A stretch of 55,732 bases of DNA. Origin: Nocardioides limicola. Lineage in GTDB: Bacteria; Actinomycetota; Actinomycetes; Propionibacteriales; Nocardioidaceae. The position numbers were made by a program, and so were the translations under genes. A model generated the notes under the pieces. It saw only the letters and a program-made list of their open reading frames with translations. It searched no databases and was not told the DNA's origin. Location: the NCBI RefSeq assembly GCF_016827675.1, contig NZ_JAERJA010000014.1, forward strand, positions 1 to 55,732, in the 5' to 3' direction. Shown piece by piece: positions 6,680 to 14,932 of this stretch. Each line of letters starts with the position of its first letter. Within the stretch, counting starts at the first letter, position 1.

Positions 6680-7030
6680 TCAGCTGGCTTCCCGTGACCG
6701 GCCAGAGGTCCGACGGCCGGACCTCCCGGCCTTGGGCGCAGTCCAGGTGGCGTCCTGCCGTTCGCCGTTCTCGTAGGCGGCCCCGGCGGCCAGTCCCGTG
6801 TACTCACCGGTCGTCGCCAACTGATGGCAGGCCAGCCGAGCCGCGCAGTTCCCGCAGAACTCCTCCCGGATCGCGGTGATCACGTCGCGAGCTTCCTCGG
6901 GCTGACTCGCTCGGCGATGAGCACGCTCCAGGACCGACCACAGTCGCCCTCGACGGGTACAGGCGCCATTCGGCATCTCAGCGGCGGTCAACTTCACTGC
7001 GGCGTCGCGAGCGAGAACCTCGCGGCTCAT
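6680..7030 (-). CDS. WhiB-like iron-sulfur protein (variant), 116 aa
   Basis: Cys24, Cys59, Cys62 and Cys68 give C-x34-CxxC-x5-C, and TGEYTGLAAG replaces the usual G-V/I-WGG turn. The layout is that of Wbl proteins, but the turn is divergent and the C-terminal tail is Lys/Arg-rich. The start at 7030 follows the end of the small membrane protein gene by five bases. Together with the gene at 2411 this gives the plasmid two Wbl-type regulators. Confidence 0.7.
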   Translation of the reverse strand: MSREVLARDAAVKLTAAEMPNGACTRRGRLWSVLERAHRRASQPEEARDVITAIREEFCGNCAARLACHQLATTGEYTGLAAGAAYENGERQDATWTAPKAGRSGRRTSGRSREAS

Positions 7031-7035
7031 CGGCC

Positions 7036-7347
7036 TCACGTCAGTTGCTCCTTGCCCGCCGCGGCGAAGTGTCGGCGCAGGGCAGCAACCCCACTGACGA
7101 CCGCGAACACCGCGGCAGCAGCAGCGATCGCCAGCCGTGAAGCATCGAGGCCGACACCATCGCCGGCGGGCAGCGTCACCAGAGGGGACTCGGCAGCGGT
7201 CACCAGGACCTGGTGGGCCACGAGCCAGTCCAACGCCTTGTGCCACGTCGCCACAGTGAAGATCGAGCCGACGACCACAGCGAACGCCACCATGCCGACC
7301 TTGATCATGAGCAACTCCTCGGTCGGGGTGAGCTGACTGCTTGACAT
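7036..7347 (-). CDS. Small membrane protein with two TM segments, 103 aa
   Basis: Hydrophobic segments at about residues 17-35 (VGMVAFAVVVGSIFTVAT) and 70-88 (RLAIAAAAAVFAVVSGVAAL) flank a short extracellular or periplasmic loop. It lies directly downstream of the translocase gene (11-base gap) and probably belongs to the same transcript. A role as an accessory transfer protein is inferred from position only. Confidence 0.65.
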   Translation of the reverse strand: MSSSQLTPTEELLMIKVGMVAFAVVVGSIFTVATWHKALDWLVAHQVLVTAAESPLVTLPAGDGVGLDASRLAIAAAAAVFAVVSGVAALRRHFAAAGKEQLT

Positions 7348-7358
7348 CTCGGTTCCTC

Positions 7359-9566
7359 TCAGATGGGTCGGCGGGCCTGGATGAAGGCCTCGCTGGGCAA
7401 ACTCAGCTGGCCGCTGTTGTCCTGGTCGTCACGCCAGGCGATGACCAGGAAGTCGGGGTCGTCGAAGTCCTCGACCGGCTCTTCCTCCACTACGGCCCAG
7501 GCATCAAGGTCCTCGTCGACGCGGATGAGGTCGCCGATCGCGAGCATCGAGGCCCGGGTGCCCGAAGGCTGGCCGTAGCCGTCGGCGTACAGGTCGTCGT
7601 CGATGGCTGCCGAACTCGAGAAGACCGGGGACATACCGGCGGACTCGTTCAGGTCCTCGACGACACTGCGACGCGAGCTCGCGGGGACTGACGGGACCGT
7701 GGTGCCGTTAAGGCCAAGCAGGGTGAGCGGGGACGAGAGCGCACGGCCATCAGCATCGGCCGCATCCCCGTCGCTGTCTCGCTGGGCCAGGGGGTCAAGG
7801 TCGGGTCGGTCGGCGGCCTTGACCCACTCGGCTCCGGCGAAGTCAGAGAATGTCGGCTCGCACGGCTCATCACCCGACCAGTCGACCTCCGGGGAAACGA
7901 TCAGCAACCTCTCGTGGCGCGCCTCGCGCGGGCGGAGCTTCTCGATCAACTCACCCTCAGGCGTCCCTGGAGAGGCGTCCTTGGGGTCGGGGACGCGGTA
8001 GGCCTGCATCTCGACCGGGACACCGAGGTTGTTGGTGCCGATCGCCCGGCCGGTGCGGCCACGGGGAATCGTGACCCCGACGACGGGGCTGTTCCACATC
8101 ATCTCCGCGCCCTGCGGGGACAGGGGGCCCATGGAGGTGCGCTGACCGAAGTTCTCCCGGGCCTCGCCGGTGAGGATGTCTGCGTCGGGTCGCTGCATCG
8201 AGAGCACCAGGTGGACCCTGGCGGTACGTCCCTTGCGGGCGATCGAGCCAACTTCGGAGAGGGTGGCCGGCTTGGTGGGGTCGCCCTTCACCTTGATCTG
8301 TGCGTACCAGGTGAGCAGGTTGGCCTTGAGATCGGTGAACTCGTCGACGAAGACCATGAGCGGCTCGAAGTCCTCGGTCCGGGCCCGTCGCTCGACCACC
8401 AGTTGGTAGCGGTACTCCATCAACTGCCAGGCCCGGTGGATGACCGCGACCTGTTGCGCGATCTCCGAGGCAACGATCTGGACGTTCGGCCAGTCCTGGA
8501 ACCCAAGGAACTCGATGCCCTTGCCGTCGGCGATCCACACCGGCCACCCGAACTGGGTGATCTGGGTGAGGATGCCGTGCCCGGTCGAGGTCTTGCCCGA
8601 GCCTGTGCCGCCGGTGATCAGCCACTGAGGGTTGATCGCTGGCTGCCAGGCGATGACCTCGCCGTCCTCGTCGACGCCGTACGGGATGCGCACCTGGCGG
8701 TAGTTGTGGAGCGGATCGTCGTCGGGCAGTTCGAGCGGCGGGATCCACAGGCTCTCGGGAAGCGTGGGACGGACCTCGAAGACGACTGAGTCGCCTTCCA
8801 TGTCCCACCTGGCCCGCCAACGGCCGGGCAACATCACCGAGAGAGTCCGCTCGACGCGGGCCCGGTAGCCGGATGCGACCAGTTTCGCCCCGACCTCGTG
8901 CTTGACCTCGAGGCGGCGTACTTCACCAGTGGCCTCGTCGACCTCGACCTTCCCGATCGTGGCAGTGCCGGCGAGCAGTTCGTTGACGACCTTCTTGGCC
9001 CGACTCAACTGGGGGGTCTCTGGGGTCTCGCCCTTCTCCTCGGCGGCAGGGCGGAGCTTGAGGACCAGGCGGCCGCGTACCGGGTCGTTGTGGTCGACGG
9101 CGTAGTCGGCCCCAAAACGGCGGCCGACCTGGCGCGAGATCTCCGAGACCCACCGGTTGTCTCCGAGCTCAACGGTCGCCGAGGACGACGACCCGGTGAT
9201 CGCGGTCGGGTCGGCTCCCAGCCGGATGCGGCCGACTCCGTACCGCAGATGCACTCGGCGCGGGACCCCGGGCCAGCCGCGGGTCCAGCCTTTGACCCGA
9301 GCCGGGCCGCGGGAGCGGTTGTTCGCTCCGAGCAGCGGGGCGAGGTTCTCGTTCAGGTAGTTCACAAGCTCGGCTCTGCGGGCCGAGCGCTGGCCGAAGG
9401 TGATCACGCCGGCGCCGGTGAGCGTGCCGATGGCCAGGGCGGGGAGGGCGAGGCCGGGGCGGTCGATGAGAGGGGCCGCTCCCCAGCCAGCGAGGCCGAC
9501 GCAGCCCAGGGCCAGGCCGTCGCGGACGTGGGCCCGGGGCCGGGGTGCGGTGGTGGCGATCGCCAT
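7359..9566 (-). CDS. FtsK/TcpA-type DNA translocase (coupling protein), 735 aa
   Basis: The N-terminus has hydrophobic segments (about 15-60). The P-loop GGTGSGKT is at 319-326 and Walker B LMVFVDEFTD at about 403-412, followed by a conserved LVLSMQRPDADILTGEAREN segment typical of FtsK/SpoIIIE-like transfer ATPases. The C-terminal approximately 170 residues are acidic and low in recognised motifs. In Tcp/Tn916-type systems the FtsK-like TcpA protein couples DNA to the type IV channel; that is the likely role here. The gene has its own TGTCACA-type promoter 38 bases upstream. Confidence 0.9.
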   Translation of the reverse strand: MAIATTAPRPRAHVRDGLALGCVGLAGWGAAPLIDRPGLALPALAIGTLTGAGVITFGQRSARRAELVNYLNENLAPLLGANNRSRGPARVKGWTRGWPGVPRRVHLRYGVGRIRLGADPTAITGSSSSATVELGDNRWVSEISRQVGRRFGADYAVDHNDPVRGRLVLKLRPAAEEKGETPETPQLSRAKKVVNELLAGTATIGKVEVDEATGEVRRLEVKHEVGAKLVASGYRARVERTLSVMLPGRWRARWDMEGDSVVFEVRPTLPESLWIPPLELPDDDPLHNYRQVRIPYGVDEDGEVIAWQPAINPQWLITGGTGSGKTSTGHGILTQITQFGWPVWIADGKGIEFLGFQDWPNVQIVASEIAQQVAVIHRAWQLMEYRYQLVVERRARTEDFEPLMVFVDEFTDLKANLLTWYAQIKVKGDPTKPATLSEVGSIARKGRTARVHLVLSMQRPDADILTGEARENFGQRTSMGPLSPQGAEMMWNSPVVGVTIPRGRTGRAIGTNNLGVPVEMQAYRVPDPKDASPGTPEGELIEKLRPREARHERLLIVSPEVDWSGDEPCEPTFSDFAGAEWVKAADRPDLDPLAQRDSDGDAADADGRALSSPLTLLGLNGTTVPSVPASSRRSVVEDLNESAGMSPVFSSSAAIDDDLYADGYGQPSGTRASMLAIGDLIRVDEDLDAWAVVEEEPVEDFDDPDFLVIAWRDDQDNSGQLSLPSEAFIQARRPI

Positions 9567-9603
9567 GGGTTCGTTCCCTTCGCGCGAGGTTGCTTCTCAC
9601 CTG

Positions 9604-9635
9604 GGGCAAGTGCAGCGAACGAGGACGGTGTGACA
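9604..9635 (-). promoter_or_regulatory. TGTCACA-N17-ACTTGCCC promoter element before the translocase gene
   Basis: Minus strand TGTCACA (9635-9629), 17 bases, ACTTGCCC (9611-9604), then CAGGTGAGAAGC. Perfect match to the element also found at 19615, 37675, 41410 and 44252. The spacing between the two conserved blocks is that of a -35/-10 pair, but neither block fits the housekeeping consensus. Confidence 0.7.
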
Positions 9636-9750
9636 TGGCTTCTCTCCCGGGACCGGCCCTTGGGTCTGGTGGCGGGCCACCGTGGCCGGTTCACCTGGTT
9701 GGCCCCGACAGGTGCCCATATGGCCTGTCCACCTTGCCCGCGACCATTAC

Positions 9751-9788
9751 GGCCACCATTGCGCGCTACCAAACTTGCAATGGTGGTC
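9751..9788. repeat. Inverted repeat GGCCACCATTGC / GCAATGGTGGTC
   Basis: The two 12-base arms at 9751-9762 and 9777-9788 differ by one base. The same GCAATGGTGG core recurs in the repeat cluster before parA (21276-21513). This may be a second binding site for the plasmid partition proteins, placed between the translocase and T4SS operons. A CCATATGG palindrome lies nearby at about 9717. Confidence 0.5.
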
Positions 9789-9800
9789 GCCCCCCCTCCT

Positions 9801-9851
9801 AAAATCGGCACCGGGAAGGGGCCCATCGGGAAGGGGGCCCGGAGCCGATTT
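9801..9851 (-). terminator. Intrinsic terminator of the T4SS operon
   Basis: AAATCGGC-A-CCGGG (from 9802) pairs with CCCGG-A-GCCGATTT (to 9851), a 14-base stem with one mismatch. The minus-strand transcript then continues into TTTTAGG. It lies 31 bases past the last gene of the leftward operon. The loop holds a direct repeat of CGGGAAGGGG. Confidence 0.7.
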
Positions 9852-9882
9852 CAGTCGAGCTGGCCTTGACGCCCGGCAACCT

Positions 9883-10098
9883 TCACAGGCGCTCCACCAT
9901 GTCGAGCAGGCGAATCAGGAAGCTGATGACCTCCCGACGCCAGGCGCTGAGGACCAGCACCGCGCATGAGAGCGCAAGGCACAGTTTCAGCGCCTTGAAG
10001 CGGTCGCGCTCCGGGAGGGTCTCTTGCACCCTCAAGTACATCCACAGGCCGATGACTGCAGCGACGATGTTCATAGTCGCCCACACCAGGATGGTCAT
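9883..10098 (-). CDS. Small membrane protein with two TM segments, 71 aa
   Basis: Hydrophobic stretches at about residues 3-21 (ILVWATMNIVAAVIGLWMY) and 38-53 (LCLALSCAVLVLSAW), separated by a charged loop. It is the last gene before the operon terminator, so probably a small accessory subunit of the transfer apparatus. Confidence 0.6.
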   Translation of the reverse strand: MTILVWATMNIVAAVIGLWMYLRVQETLPERDRFKALKLCLALSCAVLVLSAWRREVISFLIRLLDMVERL

Positions 10099-10230
10099 TC
10101 CCGGGTCCTTTCAACAGGCGCCCGGCAGGCCAATGTTGCTGCCGGTGCACTGATGACTTCGGCCATCCGGCCGGTGGAGTCCGGGAGCGCGGCGGGCCGG
10201 TCCTGGTCTTGCGGGGCCGGGAGAGGTTGG

Positions 10231-10752
10231 CTACGGCGCGGCGGGGTACAGGCCCCGGGGGTCGACGGAGTGGACTCGCCACGTGTCGAGGTGAGTGAGT
10301 TCGAGGAGGAGTACGCCGGAGGTGGTAGTGACCTCGACCGCGGCGGTGAGACCAGACCTCACCAAGATCTGGTTTGAGAGGACCTCACCCTCCGGCACGT
10401 TCTCGGGGTTCACAGTGCCCAGCGCTTGGGCGAGGTCCCGGGTTGTCACCGGTTCCAGGGCGGCGTGCCACCCTTCGAACTCTCCAGACAAGTAGGTGCG
10501 GGAGAAGACATCGGCTGCGGCACTCAGGCTGCCCGTCTCGTCTGCAGCTGGGTGGTGGCCGGCCGCTGCTGGGGGGGAGGCCTCGTCCTCATCGGCGCCG
10601 GCCACCGGTGGGCCAGTGACGGCCGGGGCGCCCAACTCGGGCTGCCCCTCTGATTGGGCAAGGTCCTCGCTGGACGGACGGGCAAGGAGGCTATGGGCGA
10701 ACCCGGCTGCTACTAAGAGGGCAACCACGATGGCCGCGCGTGGGCCGGTCAC
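10231..10752 (-). CDS. Single-pass membrane-anchored transfer protein, 173 aa
   Basis: An N-terminal signal-anchor (about 7-22, AAIVVALLVAAGFAHSLL) is followed by an acidic low-complexity spacer and a C-terminal globular domain of roughly 95 residues (SAAADVFSRTYLSGEFEGWH onward) that looks like the NTF2/VirB8-like fold of small conjugation proteins. It overlaps the hydrolase gene by four bases. Confidence 0.6.
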   Translation of the reverse strand: MTGPRAAIVVALLVAAGFAHSLLARPSSEDLAQSEGQPELGAPAVTGPPVAGADEDEASPPAAAGHHPAADETGSLSAAADVFSRTYLSGEFEGWHAALEPVTTRDLAQALGTVNPENVPEGEVLSNQILVRSGLTAAVEVTTTSGVLLLELTHLDTWRVHSVDPRGLYPAAP

Positions 10753-12926
10753 GGCCGGAGTCCTCGACTGGCTAGGAACCCGGCGGGGTCAGTCGGCCCA
10801 GAGTTGGTGCGGACCTCGAAGTGCAGGTGGGGGCCGGTGGAGTTGCCGGTCGACCCCACTAGCCCGATCGGCTGCCCGGGCTGGACTCGCTCCCCCGCTG
10901 TGACACCGGGACGCAGCAGGTGTGCGTAGTAGGTGCTGACTCCGGCGCCGTGGTCGATGATCACCAGCTGGCCGTACGAACCACCCCACCCTGCGGAGAC
11001 GACTGTGCCGCCGGCGGCGGCGAGTGTCTGGGTGCCCAGGGGGGCGGCGAAGTCGAGGCCGGTGTGGCAGCTGGACCATGCGGCGCCGCAGTCCCCGAAC
11101 CTGGCCGTGAGGCGGTATGTCCCCGCGATGGGAAGGGTCCAGTCACCTCCGGTCGTGGTGCCGGCGGCGTTCCCGTAGACGTCAACGTGTACGTGGTCGC
11201 GGTGGGCATGGGTGTCGTCGGTGGCACCTGATGGGTGGGTGTAGGGGCGCCATCCCGCGGCAGCGCGCGGGGTGGACCAGATTTGGTCGTTCCAGATGAT
11301 GTAGTGCACGCCCAATGCGTGTGCGTGGCCCCGCACCCAGTCGGCGATCGCGTCCCCGAGCGCTTTGCCCTGGAGGGTGCTGTATTCGGGGATCATCACG
11401 TCGAGGGCCCGGCCGGTGGGGTGGCTGGAGTCTGGATTGTTGGGCCGATCCGCGACGCCGATGTAGGAGTCGATCTCAGGGAACGCCTGGTGTACGCACC
11501 GCAGGACCCGGAGTGCGTCAGGGGTCAGCCCGGCCTCGAGGTCAGGCCAGGGCGTGGCTGGGCAGGTCATTGCTGTGGCGGGACCGCAGATCTCCCCTGC
11601 TGCGGCGACGGCTTGGGTGGTCAGCGTGTAGGTGGCAGCGAGCAGTAGGTGGTCCGAGGGGATCGCGCGGGTCCACTGGCGGGTCAACTCGGCGTGGGCG
11701 GGTTGGGCGAAGATGTAGTCGATGACGCCACCTTGTTCGTGAGTGGGCGTGGCGCCAGCGAAGTCGAAACTGGGCCGCAACTCGATCTCGCCGAGCAGCG
11801 CTCGGGGCCCCCACGGGTCGTCGGCGTTGTACTGGGAGTTGAAGTCTCCTGCCACGAACACAGGGCCGCGTGGCTCCAGCGATCGGATCAGGCGTTGCAG
11901 TCGCTGCATCCCTTCCCGGTAGAGACGTTGCCGCTCTCGGCGCACAGTCGGGTTGTGCACCGGGTACTTGGCGGGGTTGATCATGTGGTGGGCGCTCACT
12001 ATGGAGACCTCGCGAGTCTGGTCTGTGAGCGTCACCCAGGTTGCGGAGCGGCCCGCGTCCCACTTCTGCGGGCCGTCGGGGACCATCAGAATCCGGCCAC
12101 CGGCAGTCATCGTCCAGGTGTCGGTTCGCCAAGCTACTGCCGTCGAGTGAGTTTGGTTGCGTGGATCGCTGGGTTGGTCGCGGTAGACGTCGTAACCAGC
12201 GGGTTTGAGGTCGGCAGTCCGGCGGTGCGCGACCTCGTTGAGGGAGACGAAGTCGGGGGTGTCTGCGACAACTTGGGTCATCGCGTCCACGATGTTGGGT
12301 GCGCCACTGGGGATGTTGGCCTGCGCGATGGTGATGGTCCGCGGCACCGGGGTGGCACCTGCTGTGTGGATGACGAGAATCTGGCGGGCCAACTGCTCGT
12401 GCTGCCCGAACCAGGCTCCGGTGGGGTCAGCTGATCGCTGCACGGCCTGGGCGGCCTGGGCCACGGGCATGGATTCCCAGCCGCTGATGTCCAACAACCC
12501 TGGGTTGTGGGTGTGGGTGGCGCGGCCGAAGAAGGCACGTGCCGCGCGGGCAGGTGTCCGGATCTGCGCCGGGGTGCCCCAGCCCTGGCTGGGTCGCTGC
12601 TGGAACAGCCCAAGAGAGTCCCGGTCACCGTGGTCGAGGTTTCGCAGTCGGGATTCTTGCCAGGCGGTCGCAATCGCGATGACAGCGCCGTGCTCCCCAG
12701 CGCCGACCTCGTGGGCGGCTGCGATGATTGTTGTCGCGTTTGCTGCCTGTTCCTCGGTCAAGTCCGGATGTGTCGATGTAGTTTGTGGAGGGCAGCCGGA
12801 GTTGGCGGCAGCGCCGCTACTTCCGGCGGTTGACGCGATGATCACCAGCGGCAGGAGCACCAGCCCCAACCCGAGCAACCCCACGAAGGTACCGAGAGCC
12901 AGGAGAGTCTTCGTTGCGGTGGACAT
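10749..12926 (-). CDS. Four-domain cell-wall hydrolase with EEP nuclease domain, 725 aa
   Basis: A TM anchor (9-32) is followed by four extracellular modules. (1) A lytic-transglycosylase-like domain, about 60-185, with Glu91 in TAWQESRL and SLGLFQQRPSQGWG. (2) An endonuclease/exonuclease/phosphatase fold, about 198-435, with AN204IP, LNE230, GDFN (360-363) and SDH (424-426). (3) A peptidase-M15-like domain, about 455-590, with H502PTGRALD509 and HRDHVHV. (4) An M23/LytM endopeptidase, about 600-722, with H621TGLD625, YYAHL and HLHFE. It is placed like TcpG, which opens peptidoglycan during conjugation. The nuclease-like domain between the wall-degrading domains is unusual; whether it cuts DNA or is a phosphatase is open. 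Confidence 0.85.
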   Translation of the reverse strand: MSTATKTLLALGTFVGLLGLGLVLLPLVIIASTAGSSGAAANSGCPPQTTSTHPDLTEEQAANATTIIAAAHEVGAGEHGAVIAIATAWQESRLRNLDHGDRDSLGLFQQRPSQGWGTPAQIRTPARAARAFFGRATHTHNPGLLDISGWESMPVAQAAQAVQRSADPTGAWFGQHEQLARQILVIHTAGATPVPRTITIAQANIPSGAPNIVDAMTQVVADTPDFVSLNEVAHRRTADLKPAGYDVYRDQPSDPRNQTHSTAVAWRTDTWTMTAGGRILMVPDGPQKWDAGRSATWVTLTDQTREVSIVSAHHMINPAKYPVHNPTVRRERQRLYREGMQRLQRLIRSLEPRGPVFVAGDFNSQYNADDPWGPRALLGEIELRPSFDFAGATPTHEQGGVIDYIFAQPAHAELTRQWTRAIPSDHLLLAATYTLTTQAVAAAGEICGPATAMTCPATPWPDLEAGLTPDALRVLRCVHQAFPEIDSYIGVADRPNNPDSSHPTGRALDVMIPEYSTLQGKALGDAIADWVRGHAHALGVHYIIWNDQIWSTPRAAAGWRPYTHPSGATDDTHAHRDHVHVDVYGNAAGTTTGGDWTLPIAGTYRLTARFGDCGAAWSSCHTGLDFAAPLGTQTLAAAGGTVVSAGWGGSYGQLVIIDHGAGVSTYYAHLLRPGVTAGERVQPGQPIGLVGSTGNSTGPHLHFEVRTNSGPTDPAGFLASRGLRP

Positions 12927-12928
12927 GG

Positions 12929-14932
12929 TCAGCCCTGGGTGTGTGGCGCCGGGCCGAGACGCGCCTCTATGCGTGCCCGCTGGCTGTTGAGGGACGGCCG
13001 GGGGCCCAGCCGTGCCTCGAGGCGTGCCCTCAGCTGCTCCTGTGGGGTCAGTGATCGGGCAGGGGGACTGCCGGTCACGGTAGCTAGGGGGCGGGGCTGG
13101 TGTGTGGTGCTCGTGAGTACCTCCCCTGGAACCACTGAAGGTGCAGCTGTCGGGGCCCCCGACCGAGGGGTCAGCGGCCGTGGCTCGTGCGGAGTCTTCG
13201 TGGATGCCCGCGTGGGTGCTGTGAGGGCTGCCCGTCGGGCGGCGGCGGCGACTGCTCGTGTGCCGGCCGCCCCAGTGGCGGCGCTGGCACCGCCCGTTGC
13301 GGCGGCGGCCCCGACATGGGCGGCAATGCGGACTAGTTGGCCAGTGCGGCTGGGGCGGCGCAACCTGGTCGTCAGGGCCTCTGCAGGCGTAGCATCCGCG
13401 GATCCCGGGGATTGCGTGTTTGCTGCGGCGTTGGCGAACCGAATCCGGGCGAAAGCCTGGCCAACGGGGGCGTAGGCGGTCCGGCCGGCGGCGCTCACTG
13501 TTCGGCCTGCGAGCCCAGCCGCGGTGCTGCCGACCCCAGCTGCAACCTTGGCGCCACCCAGCGCCATGCGGCCTTTGTAGTAGAGCTCGGCCGGGTTCGA
13601 CCGGATCTTGGCCGGCAGCTGAGTTGGCCCGCCACCGGGCCTGGTGGACATCGCCCGCGCCATCTTCTCGGTAGCAGCCTTGATCCTCTTGCGGCCCTTC
13701 CAGAAGACGAACAGGCCGACCAGCATCAAGATGTCGACGACGAAGAACGTCTCAATGTTGTTTCGGCCACCGTCAGCAGAGTCGAAGATGCCCTGGAGGA
13801 GGAGGAGATAACCGCTGAGGAAGACGACCGTGAACACGATCATCACCACGGCGATGACGAGTTCAGCGGCTGTGGTCCACAACGAGCCGCGGGCGGAACC
13901 GGGGAGGAGCGCCAGGACGAGCGCGATGATCAGCTTGAGGGACTGGTAGAGCGCGTAGAGCCCAGCCATTACGACAGTCCCCGACAACAGGACCGCGAAG
14001 ATGACCATGAAGCTGGCTGCCGGAGCTAGCACCCACATGTTCATCACCATGGCCGCTGAGGGGTTCGAAGCAGTTTGGCCAGCCGCTGGGTCACAGCGGC
14101 CCACGGCGTCCCGTAGGTCGTCTCCGAGGTAGTGCGGACCGGCGAGGATCGCGTCCTGGTAGGCCATCTCGCATTCGGTGCCGTCGAGGATCTTGCCGAA
14201 GTTGACGAGCTGATGCGGTTTGCGCAGCAGGGCGTCCGCCAGTCCGCTGGTGACCCTTCGGGTCGCCACGGCGGGTGCCTCAGCGTCCAGGTTTCCGCCG
14301 TTGTTGAGCCCGACCGCCAACGCCAGCGATGCGTCGCGGGTTTTGACTAGTAGCCCCTCGTCACCGGCGACTCGGTCGACCGGGTTGGCCAGGACTCCGA
14401 TGGCGAGGCTGGCGATCACTAGGGTCAGGAACAGTTCGAAGAAGCCCAGAACCCACCTGCCGCGGGCCATCCACAGGACAGCCGCGCAGGCAGTGATCGT
14501 GGCCAGCACCGTGGTCAGCCCGAACTGGTCCACGACGGAGGTGAGGGCATCGCCCAGCCCTATGACGGGCCCAGCAAGCCAGCCGAGCCAGCTGAAGCCG
14601 AGCGCCCAGTCGAGGATCCAGATCGCGATCGCGACGTACGCCCGGTAGGCCTGCCAGCTCAGGTCGACGAGCATCGCGAAGACCCCCTTGAAGGGTGCCG
14701 TCACGCCGCCACGGTCAAGGCTCATCTCGTACTGCCAGATGCTGACGCCGTAGGAGTCCTCGACCACGATCCAGTCCAACACCCCTGCCGAGCCGTCGGC
14801 CGCGGCCGCCGCCCGTGCGGTGATCAGGATGAGAACGGGCGTCAGGACCATCAGGGAGAGGGGCCAGCGCACTCCCCTGCTCAACCGCCGGCGGCGACCC
14901 CCTTCTCTCGCGGATCCCCCGGTGCGCATCAT
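12929..14932 (-). CDS. VirB6/TcpH-like polytopic membrane protein, 667 aa
   Basis: A signal-like N-terminus (about 22-45) is followed by clusters of TM helices around 80-190 and 295-415, then a long Ala/Pro/Thr-rich cytoplasmic tail. The number and spacing of TM helices and position beside the VirB4-like ATPase fit the channel component VirB6/TcpH. Start and upstream stop overlap (ATGA). Confidence 0.75.
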   Translation of the reverse strand: MMRTGGSAREGGRRRRLSRGVRWPLSLMVLTPVLILITARAAAAADGSAGVLDWIVVEDSYGVSIWQYEMSLDRGGVTAPFKGVFAMLVDLSWQAYRAYVAIAIWILDWALGFSWLGWLAGPVIGLGDALTSVVDQFGLTTVLATITACAAVLWMARGRWVLGFFELFLTLVIASLAIGVLANPVDRVAGDEGLLVKTRDASLALAVGLNNGGNLDAEAPAVATRRVTSGLADALLRKPHQLVNFGKILDGTECEMAYQDAILAGPHYLGDDLRDAVGRCDPAAGQTASNPSAAMVMNMWVLAPAASFMVIFAVLLSGTVVMAGLYALYQSLKLIIALVLALLPGSARGSLWTTAAELVIAVVMIVFTVVFLSGYLLLLQGIFDSADGGRNNIETFFVVDILMLVGLFVFWKGRKRIKAATEKMARAMSTRPGGGPTQLPAKIRSNPAELYYKGRMALGGAKVAAGVGSTAAGLAGRTVSAAGRTAYAPVGQAFARIRFANAAANTQSPGSADATPAEALTTRLRRPSRTGQLVRIAAHVGAAAATGGASAATGAAGTRAVAAAARRAALTAPTRASTKTPHEPRPLTPRSGAPTAAPSVVPGEVLTSTTHQPRPLATVTGSPPARSLTPQEQLRARLEARLGPRPSLNSQRARIEARLGPAPHTQG

